This document shows, in pieces, positions 9,506 to 16,040 of a DNA stretch of 39,264 nt. The notes under the pieces are model-generated. The model was not told the origin of the DNA and made no database searches. It saw only the letters and a list, made by a program, of their open reading frames with translations. How positions within the stretch are numbered: the first letter of the stretch is position 1; each line of letters begins with the position of its first letter. The stretch covers positions 1-39,264 of the forward strand of contig NZ_MWUE01000005.1 of NCBI RefSeq assembly GCF_002077695.1. Reading direction: 5' to 3'. The DNA comes from Pantoea latae. Its GTDB lineage: Bacteria; Pseudomonadota; Gammaproteobacteria; Enterobacterales; Enterobacteriaceae. The translations under genes were made by a program, and so were the position numbers.

Positions 9506-10690
9506 GTGGACAAGTTTGACGTTATTATCATCGGCGCCGGCGCGGCAGGACTGTTTTGCGCGGCGCAGGCCGGGCAGCGAGGCCGACGCGTGCTGCTGCT
9601 GGATAACGGCAAAAAGCCTGGCCGTAAGATTTTGATGTCGGGCGGCGGCCGCTGCAACTTCACCAATATGTACACCGAACCCGCTGCCTATCTGTCGCAC
9701 AATCCGCACTTCTGCAAGTCGGCGCTGGCGCGCTACACCCAGTGGGATTTTATCGATCTGGTTAACCGCCATCAGATTGCGTATCACGAAAAGACGCTGG
9801 GGCAGCTCTTCTGCGACGACTCGGCGGCGCAAATCGTCGAGATGCTGATGGCGGAGTGTGAAAAAGGCCAGGTCCAGATACGTCTGCGCAGCGAGGTGTT
9901 GAGCGTTGCGCGCGATGACGCAGGCTATACGCTGCAGCTCAACGGCGCGTCGGTGCAGGCGGAGAAGCTGGTGATCGCCAGCGGCGGACTCTCGATGCCG
10001 GGTCTCGGCGCCACGCCGTTCGGCTATAAAATCGCCGAGCAGTTCGGCCTGAAGGTCTTCCCGACGCGCGCCGCGCTGGTGCCGTTTACCCTGCATAAGC
10101 CGCTGCTGGAGCGACTGCAAACCCTCTCCGGCGTGGCGATCGACACCACCATCGAAGCACAGGACGGCACGCTGTTTAAAGAGGCGATGCTGTTTACCCA
10201 TCGCGGCCTTTCCGGTCCGGCGGTGCTGCAAATCTCCAGCTACTGGCAGCCGGGCGAGCAGATCACCGTCAACCTGTCGCCCGCCACCTCAATAGATGAA
10301 TTCATTGATGTGCAGCGCGCGGCCCATCCGAATCTGAGTTTGAAAAACAGCCTGGCGAAACTGCTGCCGAAGCGCCTGGTGGAGGTGCTGCAGGAGATGG
10401 GGCAGGTGCCGGACGTCACGCTGAAGCAGCTCAACAGCAAACAGCAGGCAGAACTGGCGCAGACGCTGCATCAGTGGCGCGTGCAGCCCAACGGCACGGA
10501 AGGCTATCGCACGGCGGAAGTGACGCTGGGCGGCGTCGACACCACGCAGCTCTCCTCGAAGACCATGGAAGCGCGGCAGGTGCCGGGGCTCTATTTTATC
10601 GGCGAAGTGGTGGACGTCACCGGCTGGCTGGGCGGATATAACTTCCAGTGGGCGTGGAGTTCCGCCTGGGCGTGCGCGCAGGCGGTTTAA
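9506..10690 (+). CDS. yhiN: FAD/NAD(P)-binding oxidoreductase, YhiN (HI0933-like) family
   Basis: Predicted cytoplasmic flavoprotein of unknown substrate. The 394-residue product starts at a GTG and carries an FAD Rossmann motif IIIGAGAAGLFCA (residues 7-19) and the family signature KKPGRKILMSGGGRCNFTN. The C-terminal stretch GLYFIGEVVDVTGWLGGYNFQWAWSS is the HI0933-family FAD closure. E. coli YhiN has about 400 residues and also sits next to pitA, so orthology is well supported, but the reaction is not known. Confidence 0.93.
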   Translation: MDKFDVIIIGAGAAGLFCAAQAGQRGRRVLLLDNGKKPGRKILMSGGGRCNFTNMYTEPAAYLSHNPHFCKSALARYTQWDFIDLVNRHQIAYHEKTLGQLFCDDSAAQIVEMLMAECEKGQVQIRLRSEVLSVARDDAGYTLQLNGASVQAEKLVIASGGLSMPGLGATPFGYKIAEQFGLKVFPTRAALVPFTLHKPLLERLQTLSGVAIDTTIEAQDGTLFKEAMLFTHRGLSGPAVLQISSYWQPGEQITVNLSPATSIDEFIDVQRAAHPNLSLKNSLAKLLPKRLVEVLQEMGQVPDVTLKQLNSKQQAELAQTLHQWRVQPNGTEGYRTAEVTLGGVDTTQLSSKTMEARQVPGLYFIGEVVDVTGWLGGYNFQWAWSSAWACAQAV

Positions 10691-10734
10691 CCGCCGCTCT
10701 GCTGTTTCTTTTCCTGTTTTGTTAAATCGTTTTA

Positions 10735-10754
10735 CGGCGTAACGCGTTACGCCG
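10735..10754. repeat. Perfect 20-bp palindrome after yhiN
   Basis: CGGCGTAACG followed directly by its reverse complement CGTTACGCCG, 45 bases past the yhiN stop. No T-run follows, so it is either a weak terminator or a protein-binding site. Confidence 0.5.
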
Positions 10755-10856
10755 CCTTATCGTCGTTCCTGTTTCCCCATCTCTCAGCCCAAAAAATCCC
10801 GCTTTGCTCAGGGCCGCTCGCCCCTGCCTGCTGATCAACGCATTTGCAAAACCCTG

Positions 10857-10905
10857 TTGACACCGATTTTACAAGTCGAAATAATCTGTATACATGAAGT
10901 ATACA
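10857..10905 (+). promoter_or_regulatory. Promoter with overlapping inverted-repeat operator
   Basis: A consensus -35 TTGACA at 10857-10862 is followed 17-19 bases later by AATAATCT as the -10 (10880-10887). Immediately downstream lies TGTATAC-ATGAA-GTATACA (10887-10905): two 7-bp arms, each containing the self-complementary GTATAC, 12 bases apart. A repressor bound there would cover the transcription start. TGTATAC-type boxes are common for GntR-family regulators, but no candidate regulator gene is adjacent. Confidence 0.55.
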
Positions 10906-11011
10906 ATGAAAATACGGAAAGGCTTTTCAGGCGGCTCTGGGAACCGCGAGTCAGCCCAGCGGGCAACGATTCCAGAACGATCCCTTTTTCTGCGCAAGCA
11001 ATGGGATGCGC

Positions 11012-11027
11012 GCGCGAATCTTCGCGC
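11012..11027 (+). other. Leader hairpin
   Basis: GCGCGAA-TC-TTCGCGC followed by TTTATT, in the untranslated leader about 60 bases before the ATG. It could be a weak attenuator or an mRNA-stabilising stem. Confidence 0.3.
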
Positions 11028-11085
11028 TTTATTGCGCATCGGGCACCTTTCAAAGCATATCGATCACCATGGAGTCTTGTTTTAA

Positions 11086-12522
11086 ATGGGTATTTCAAGA
11101 AGAAAATTGCTGGTTGGCACCGGTGTTGGCGCCGGCGTCATTGCGGCTGGCGGCGGCGCGACGCTGCTCACTGACAATCTGCCGAAAGCGCCGGATTCAC
11201 TGCTTAACATCGACGCGCTGCCTTCAGACGATCCGACGCCGGGCTGGTTTCACACCAGCGTCAAACGCCAGCCGAAACCCGCGCTGGTGGGCGACGCAAA
11301 CGCGCCGTGGGTGGTGATCGGCGGCGGCTTTTCGGGCCTCGCGGCGGCGCGCCAGCTGGCGCTGAATTTTCCCGACGATCGGGTGATCCTGGTTGAGGCG
11401 CAGCAGGTCGGTTTCGGCACCTCTGGCCGTAACGCAGGCTTTCTGATTGATGTGCCGCACGATATCAGCGCGCCGGATTACATCGGCGACAAAGCTATCG
11501 CGCGCAACATTCTCAACCTGAACCAGACCGGCCAGCGCATCCTGAAAGATCTGGTGGAAGAGCATAATATCGTCGAGGCGCATATGCGCCATTCCGGCAA
11601 ATATCAGGCGGCGGTCGAAGATAGCGGGTTCGCGGTGCTCGACGCCTATCGCGGCGGGCTCGAATCGCTGGGGCAAACCTGCAAAATTATCGAAGGCAAA
11701 GATCTGCCGGATCACCTCGGCACCAAATTCTATCGTAAGGCGCTCTACACCCCAGGCACGATTCTGGTGCAGCCGTCCGGGCTGGTGAAAGGGCTGGCGG
11801 ATAGTCTGCCTGCCAACGTCACGCTGTTTGAAGAGACGCCGATCACCGCCGTGGAATATGAACCGCAAATCGTGCTGCATCACGCCACCGGCCGCATTCT
11901 GGCGGATAAGCTGATTCTGGCCAACAACGCCTTCGGCACCCACTTCGGCTTTGGCGCGCGGACCATCTTCCCGGTCTTTACCTATGGCAGCCTGACGCGT
12001 CCGCTGACCAAAGCGGAGCAGGAGAGCATTGGCGGCCAGGAGTTCTGGGGCGTCATTCCCGCCGATCCGTTCGGCACCACGTCGCGCCGAACCCATGACA
12101 ACCGTATTCTCATCCGCAACAGCTTCAGCTTTAACGAAGATGGCCGCCATAAACCAGGCTACACGCAAAAATATCGCCAGTCGCACCGCCTGTCGTTTGA
12201 ACGTCGTTTCCCGTCGCTGAAGGATGTTAATTTCGAATACACCTGGGGCGGCGGTCTGGGTATGACGCGCAACGGCTCCAGCCTGTTTGGCGAGCTGCGC
12301 AAAAACGTTTACGGCTCGCTGGGCTGCAACGGTCTGGGCACGGTGCGCGGCACCGCGATGGGCACCATGCTGGCCGACTGGCTGGCAGGCAAGCGCAACG
12401 ACACCATCGATTTTCTGCTTTCCCTGCCGAAACCTGAGTGGAACCCGCCGGATCCTTTCCTGACCATGGGCGTCAACTTCACGCTGCGCCGCGGCATGCA
12501 TGACGCCGGGCTGGAAGCCTGA
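11086..12522 (+). CDS. Tat-exported FAD-dependent oxidoreductase (DAO family)
   Basis: Flavoprotein of 478 residues in the D-amino-acid oxidase/PuuB-like superfamily, predicted to oxidise a small amine or amino acid; the substrate is unknown. The N-terminus SRRKLLVGTGVGAGVIAAGGG has a twin-arginine motif (Arg5, Arg6) followed by a hydrophobic stretch, so the folded protein is probably exported or anchored in the periplasm. That is unusual for this superfamily, which is mostly cytoplasmic. The FAD motif VVIGGGFSGLAAARQL is at about 76-91, and the C-terminal NGLGTVRGTAMGTMLADWLAG closes the FAD site. It is a single-gene unit with its own promoter/operator, long leader and terminator. Confidence 0.8.
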   Translation: MGISRRKLLVGTGVGAGVIAAGGGATLLTDNLPKAPDSLLNIDALPSDDPTPGWFHTSVKRQPKPALVGDANAPWVVIGGGFSGLAAARQLALNFPDDRVILVEAQQVGFGTSGRNAGFLIDVPHDISAPDYIGDKAIARNILNLNQTGQRILKDLVEEHNIVEAHMRHSGKYQAAVEDSGFAVLDAYRGGLESLGQTCKIIEGKDLPDHLGTKFYRKALYTPGTILVQPSGLVKGLADSLPANVTLFEETPITAVEYEPQIVLHHATGRILADKLILANNAFGTHFGFGARTIFPVFTYGSLTRPLTKAEQESIGGQEFWGVIPADPFGTTSRRTHDNRILIRNSFSFNEDGRHKPGYTQKYRQSHRLSFERRFPSLKDVNFEYTWGGGLGMTRNGSSLFGELRKNVYGSLGCNGLGTVRGTAMGTMLADWLAGKRNDTIDFLLSLPKPEWNPPDPFLTMGVNFTLRRGMHDAGLEA

Positions 12523-12543
12523 TTAGCTGATAAAAAACCTCAG

Positions 12544-12572
12544 GCCGCAAGGATGCGGCTTCTCTCTTTCTC
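12544..12572 (+). terminator. Terminator of the Tat flavoprotein gene
   Basis: GCCGCA-AGGA-TGCGGC stem followed by a pyrimidine-rich run TTCTCTCTTTC; A6 precedes it. The T-tract is interrupted. Confidence 0.6.
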
Positions 12573-12688
12573 ACCGGCTACCGCTTCGCTAATTCCCTGA
12601 GCGGCAACACTTTTAGGCTAATCCCTACTGGCGCGTTTGGCGCCTGGATTTCATACTTCTGATTTATCACAGAGGAGATCCGCCCCTA

Positions 12689-12886
12689 ATGCTCACCTTT
12701 TTGCGTTCCCTGTTTTCCAGCCCCGAAAGCTTTATCAGAGGTATGTCGCGTCAGGATATCAATGACTCTATCGCCGACGGCGAGCGCATTATTATCGACG
12801 AAGACGGCAACGCCTCGGTAAACGTGCTGAGTGAGGAAGTGCATGAAGATTTCGCCCGTCACGTCGACACGTTAAAAGGAGTTTAA
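12689..12886 (+). CDS. Small protein of unknown function, first gene of a two-gene unit
   Basis: I do not recognise this 65-residue protein. It opens with a short amphipathic stretch (MLTFLRSLFSS) and is otherwise acidic and soluble (DDxxRIIIDEDGN, EEVHEDF). GAGGAG lies 11 bases before the ATG. The stop is one base before the next ATG, whose ribosome site AAAGGAG lies inside this gene, so the two are co-transcribed and probably translationally coupled. An exchangeable small partner of the following membrane protein is a reasonable inference. Confidence 0.7.
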   Translation: MLTFLRSLFSSPESFIRGMSRQDINDSIADGERIIIDEDGNASVNVLSEEVHEDFARHVDTLKGV

Positions 12887-12887
12887 G

Positions 12888-13694
12888 ATGGGGACGGCGA
12901 TATTTATGGTGCTGATGGTCTGCGGCTACTGGTACACCAGCCGCGATCTCTCCAGCCGCTTCAAGGTCCGGCGCAGCATAGGCTGGGACGTCTATTTTCT
13001 GGTGGCGCTGTACGGCTGTATCTTCGTGCTGCAGGGGATGCTGGCGACCGCCATTATCTGGCTGCTGTTGCTGATCGTCTCCAGCAGCGCCAATGCGCTG
13101 CAGGTAATACCTGGCGAACATCTGCGCTGGCAGATGGAGTTTATGAACTGGAGTTTCCTCGGCATTCAGGCGCCGGTGGTGGTGATGCTCGCCTTTGCGG
13201 TAGGGTTCTGTATGTACCGCTCTAACTGGTCAGAAAGCGCGCGCCTTAACAGCAGCGGCCGCAAAGACCTCTATCAGCAGCTCTCTAAATCGAACGGCGT
13301 GGAACAGCTGCTCTATCAGTGCATGCAGGAAGGGGAGCTGGCGTGGATCACCCTGAAATCGCGCCGCATCTATATCGGCATGGTGCACGCCGCCACCTTC
13401 GAGTATGAAAACACCGCCAATATCGTGATCATCCCGATGCTCAGCGGCTATCGCGACAGCAAAACGCTCAGCATGTCGATTGAGCACAACTACAGCCGCT
13501 GGTACGCCGAGCACAACATTACGCTCACCTCGGAACCGAAAAACGCCATGGCGTTTCGTAAAGTGCTGATGGTGGATCAGATCGAAAGCCTGTCGCTGTT
13601 CGATCCGGCCAGCGCCAGCTCGCTGGCGATGACCCACTATGACGGCGTGCCGATGGAAGTGCACGGCACCTTTAATCCAGATTCTCCGCCGTAA
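12888..13694 (+). CDS. Membrane protein of unknown function with a cytoplasmic C-terminal domain
   Basis: Unrecognised 268-residue protein. Hydrophobic segments lie at about 1-15, 36-68 (probably two helices) and 93-110, followed by a soluble domain of about 155 residues. That domain has a beta-rich core, LAWITLKSRRIYIGMV, a pattern loosely like DUF6338-type membrane proteins; this likeness is only suggestive. The ATG at 12888 follows AAAGGAG. Its 3' end overlaps the converging lacI-type gene by 23 bases, so the last eight residues are coded on both strands. Confidence 0.75.
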   Translation: MGTAIFMVLMVCGYWYTSRDLSSRFKVRRSIGWDVYFLVALYGCIFVLQGMLATAIIWLLLLIVSSSANALQVIPGEHLRWQMEFMNWSFLGIQAPVVVMLAFAVGFCMYRSNWSESARLNSSGRKDLYQQLSKSNGVEQLLYQCMQEGELAWITLKSRRIYIGMVHAATFEYENTANIVIIPMLSGYRDSKTLSMSIEHNYSRWYAEHNITLTSEPKNAMAFRKVLMVDQIESLSLFDPASASSLAMTHYDGVPMEVHGTFNPDSPP

Positions 13695-14691
13695 ACAGCC
13701 GCAGGGCGACTTTGCCCTCTTCATAAACATCGGGCTGGTAGCCGCTCTCCAGATGACGCAGCAGCAGGTCAATAGCCAGACGCGCGTGCTGCTGCGCGTT
13801 CTGATCCAGCGCGAAAGCGAGTTCGTCGTTGCGCAGCAGCCGGCGCGTCACCGAATAGAGTTCATGCGTAATATAGCCGCAGCGGCCCAGCAGCTGATGC
13901 GCGCGCAGCGTTTCGCTGACTTCGCTGTTGCCCATGCCGGTATTGTAGAGGCCTGCGACGTGCTGCGACTGCGCCAGACTGCTGTCCAGCAGCGTGCGGA
14001 TGGTGTCACGCTGATCCAGGCCAAACAGCACCTCACGCAGATGGCGCTGCGGCGCGCGCTGCATCATCACCTCGCGAAAGCCAGCGATACGCTGGCGATG
14101 CGCCCAGTAGTCAAAGCGGCCGCTCACCATCACGATATCGCCCGGCTGATTCACGACTTTGCTCATCAGCAAACCGGCGGTGCGGCCCGCCTGATACTGA
14201 TCGATGCCGACATGGCAGAGTCGCTCGGCGTCGGGCAGGTCGGTGACGATGGTGATCACCGGCACGCCACGGCTGCGACACAGCGCCAGCGCGCGATAGA
14301 TGGGCGGATAGTCGTGGCCGAAAACAATAATGCCGTCGCGCGTGGCGCTACGCGCGATAATGCTTTGCGCCAGCTTCTCCGGCTGTGACTCCGCCACCAG
14401 AGTTTTATGCAGGGTAATGCGACGGTAGCCCAGCTCGCCCGCCACCTCGCCGAAATAGCGCACCAGCTGCTGGAAAAACGACGAGCCGTTATTGCTGAGA
14501 AACACCTCAATCTGCCACGGATGGCGATACTCTTCCGGCAGCAGCCGCTTCAGGCCGACGTCGCGCGCCGCTTTTAACACCTTGCGCGTGGTCTCCGGCG
14601 AAACGCCGCCGCGTTCGTTTAATACCCGATCGACCGTTGCGATGCCGACGCCCGCTAATTTTGCCACCATCTCAAGGGTGAGCTTTTTCAT
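13672..14691 (-). CDS. LacI-family transcriptional regulator
   Basis: DNA-binding repressor of 339 residues from the ATG at 14691, which is preceded by GGAG at a good distance; ten further codons are open upstream but lack a ribosome site. The LacI headpiece helix-turn-helix is KLTLEMVAKLAGVGIATVDRVLNERGG (residues 3-29), followed by a periplasmic-binding-protein-like sensor domain (DQYQAGRTAGLLMSK near 190) that would bind a sugar or sugar acid. It is divergent from the gluconate-type dehydrogenase operon over 603 bases, so control of that operon and of itself is likely. The inducer is not predictable from sequence alone. Confidence 0.88.
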   Translation of the reverse strand: MKKLTLEMVAKLAGVGIATVDRVLNERGGVSPETTRKVLKAARDVGLKRLLPEEYRHPWQIEVFLSNNGSSFFQQLVRYFGEVAGELGYRRITLHKTLVAESQPEKLAQSIIARSATRDGIIVFGHDYPPIYRALALCRSRGVPVITIVTDLPDAERLCHVGIDQYQAGRTAGLLMSKVVNQPGDIVMVSGRFDYWAHRQRIAGFREVMMQRAPQRHLREVLFGLDQRDTIRTLLDSSLAQSQHVAGLYNTGMGNSEVSETLRAHQLLGRCGYITHELYSVTRRLLRNDELAFALDQNAQQHARLAIDLLLRHLESGYQPDVYEEGKVALRLFTAENLD

Positions 14692-14795
14692 TATTGCTCC
14701 ACGCATGACCTTATTTGTCATGCTGTTACCACCGCGCGCCCGATAATGCTGCTGTTTATTCAGCGAGCGCGTAATAGATCCTGACGATATCGGCG

Positions 14796-14987
14796 CTATT
14801 TTAATAACCGCGTTGACCGTTGCGCCAGCGCATTTTGATGAAATTTCATGTCGCGGGTTAAATGCAGGCTAAAGCTGGTGAAAAAGCCAGCGAAAAAACA
14901 GGCTTTAATCACGTAGAGAAAGCAGTTTGCGCCGTTCGCCAGCGCGATGCTAAATAGCAGTGCAAAGCATGATGTCTTTAACTGCAT
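14796..14987 (-). CDS. Possible 63-residue membrane microprotein
   Basis: An ATG-started frame of 63 codons upstream of, and on the same strand as, the lacI-type gene. The peptide is hydrophobic over about residues 6-40 with phenylalanine-rich segments and ends in a basic tail (LTRDMKFH...QRSTRLLK), as in small inner-membrane proteins. Codon choice (CTG, GCG, ACC, CGC, GGC) resembles real genes here. Against it: there is no Shine-Dalgarno sequence before the ATG and I recognise no family. It may also be a chance frame. Confidence 0.3.
   Translation of the reverse strand: MQLKTSCFALLFSIALANGANCFLYVIKACFFAGFFTSFSLHLTRDMKFHQNALAQRSTRLLK
14838..14849. promoter_or_regulatory. Candidate LacI-type operator
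   Basis: Perfect 12-bp palindrome ATGAAATTTCAT, about 150 bases before the lacI-type start. LacI-family sites are palindromes of 14-20 bp, usually with a central CG, which this one lacks. Confidence 0.3.
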
Positions 14988-14997
14988 GATAATAAAT

Positions 14998-15012
14998 AAA
15001 ATGATGCATTTT
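14998..15012. promoter_or_regulatory. Candidate operator palindrome
   Basis: AAAATG-ATG-CATTTT, 6-bp arms around three bases, followed at once by TGATG-GCTTTT-CATCA (15014-15029). Both lie midway between the divergent genes. Confidence 0.3.
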
Positions 15013-15127
15013 ATGATGGCTTTTCATCAACGCTGCGCTTTCCGAAAGTACGTTAAAAATTTATGATTATTTTGTTGTTAATAAATGGATAACGATTTTT
15101 TTGATGTTAACAATCAGTCTCTGACTA

Positions 15128-15146
15128 AAAACGGCTTTTCCGTTTT
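15128..15146. terminator. AT-flanked hairpin in the lacI/dehydrogenase spacer
   Basis: AAAACGG-CTTTT-CCGTTTT, a 7-bp stem with A and T tracts built into the arms; it could end transcripts in either direction. It is weak by GC content. Confidence 0.35.
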
Positions 15147-15162
15147 CAGACGTAAATTCTAC

Positions 15163-15207
15163 TAAAAATAAAAAAAGCTGCCGCCAGAATTTTATTCCGG
15201 CGGGCAG
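15163..15207 (-). terminator. Minus-strand intrinsic terminator with no gene upstream of it
   Basis: Read on the minus strand, a stem CTGCC...GGCAG with inner pairs GCC/GGC and GAAT/ATTC is followed by CTTTTTTTATTTTT. This is a good rho-independent terminator, but no annotated minus-strand gene ends here. It may end a small RNA starting within about 15210-15300 or block antisense transcription from the operon. Confidence 0.55.
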
Positions 15208-15233
15208 AGAAGGCTATGTCATCAATAATCGTA

Positions 15234-15261
15234 TTGAGCAGGCTCTTCATACCGTTAAATA
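15234..15261 (+). promoter_or_regulatory. Candidate promoter of the dehydrogenase operon
   Basis: TTGAGC (15234-15239), 16 bases, TAAATA (15256-15261). The start would be near 15268, about 27 bases before the ATG, with AGGGA at 15286-15290 as ribosome site. Confidence 0.35.
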
Positions 15262-15294
15262 AATTAATGTGATTAATTCGTTGGCAGGGAAAAT

Positions 15295-16008
15295 ATGAAA
15301 CGCAGAGAGTTTCTCACCTCCGTGGCTGCCCTGGGCGTGGCATCATCGCTGCCCATGGCCAAAGCCGAAACCGTGCAGGGCGGTCAACCCTGGGAGCCGG
15401 GCAAAATCAATACGCCGCCCGCGCCGCGCAAAGGCGGTTTGCAGTATCTCACGCAGCAGGAGTTCGACACCGTCGGCGCTATCGCCGAACGCTTTATCCC
15501 CGCCGACGAACTGAGCATCAGCGGCAAGGAAGCGGGCTGCGCCACTTTTATCGATCGCCAGCTGGCGGGCGACTACGGCAGCGCGGCGGCGATCTATCGA
15601 CTGGGGCGCTTCGTCAAAGGCACGCCGGAGCAGGGGCCGCAGTCGCCGCTGACCCCCGCGCAGCGCTATCGTCAGGGACTGGCCGCGCTCGACGCCTACA
15701 CGCAAAAAACCTTCCACCAGCCCTTTGTCGCGCTAAACGGCGAACAGCAGGACGAACTGCTGCGCCGCATGGAGGCTAATCAGCTCGATCTGGGAGCGGA
15801 CGTCGAAACCAAAGTCTTCTTCGAACTGCTGCTGCAGAACGTGCGCGAAGGCTTTTTGTCCGATCCGATTTACGGCGGCAACAAAGAGATGGCGAGCTGG
15901 AAAATGATCGGTTTTCCCGGCGCGCGCTACGACTTCCGCGACCTGATTGGCAAGAAAGGGAAGAAGCTCAATATCATCCCCACCAGCCTGATTGATAACA
16001 CCCTTTGA
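15295..16008 (+). CDS. Gluconate 2-dehydrogenase-type small (gamma) subunit, Tat signal
   Basis: Subunit 3 of a membrane-bound GMC dehydrogenase complex (237 residues). The N-terminus MKRREFLTSVAALGVASSLPMAKA is a clear twin-arginine signal with cleavage expected near residue 24. In this family the small subunit carries the flavoprotein across the inner membrane with it, since the large subunit has no signal of its own. The body (LTQQEFDTVGAIAERFIPADE; EGFLSDPIYGGNKEMASWKMIGFPG) is typical of gluconate_2-dh3 proteins. It is the first gene of a three-gene operon (small, large, cytochrome), 32 bases before the next start. Confidence 0.92.
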   Translation: MKRREFLTSVAALGVASSLPMAKAETVQGGQPWEPGKINTPPAPRKGGLQYLTQQEFDTVGAIAERFIPADELSISGKEAGCATFIDRQLAGDYGSAAAIYRLGRFVKGTPEQGPQSPLTPAQRYRQGLAALDAYTQKTFHQPFVALNGEQQDELLRRMEANQLDLGADVETKVFFELLLQNVREGFLSDPIYGGNKEMASWKMIGFPGARYDFRDLIGKKGKKLNIIPTSLIDNTL

Positions 16009-16040
16009 CTCTTCAGTCTGACTGAGCAGTGAGTTAACAC

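Larger units (their letters stand above)
10691..11085. other. Spacer and long leader before the Tat flavoprotein gene
   Basis: This 395-base region has no convincing ORF. From left to right it holds a short hairpin at the yhiN stop (GGCGGTT-T-AACCGCC), a perfect 20-bp palindrome (10735-10754), a promoter with an overlapping inverted repeat (10857-10905), and a leader of about 190 bases with a 7-bp hairpin (11012-11027). GGAG at 11071-11074 serves the next gene. A 63-codon frame through the leader has no ribosome site. Confidence 0.6.
14692..15294. other. Control region between lacI-type regulator and dehydrogenase operon
   Basis: A 603-base AT-rich spacer. It contains a possible minus-strand microprotein gene (14796-14987), two short palindromes that could be LacI operators (14838-14849, 14998-15012), two hairpins (15128-15146 and 15163-15207, the latter a terminator facing the minus strand), and a candidate operon promoter at 15234-15261 with a partial CRP-like half-site AATGTGA at 15266-15272. 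Confidence 0.6.

Noticed and set aside
10894..11085. 63-codon frame ending just before the Tat flavoprotein ATG, a possible leader peptide
   Set aside because: No ribosome site, its ATG lies inside the operator, and the peptide has no run of regulatory codons.
11224..12501. 425-codon open frame antisense to the Tat flavoprotein gene
   Set aside because: Shadow frame with repetitive Arg/Gln/Val composition and no ribosome site.
15266..15285. CRP site before the dehydrogenase operon
   Set aside because: The left half AATGTGA is good but the right half has almost no match.
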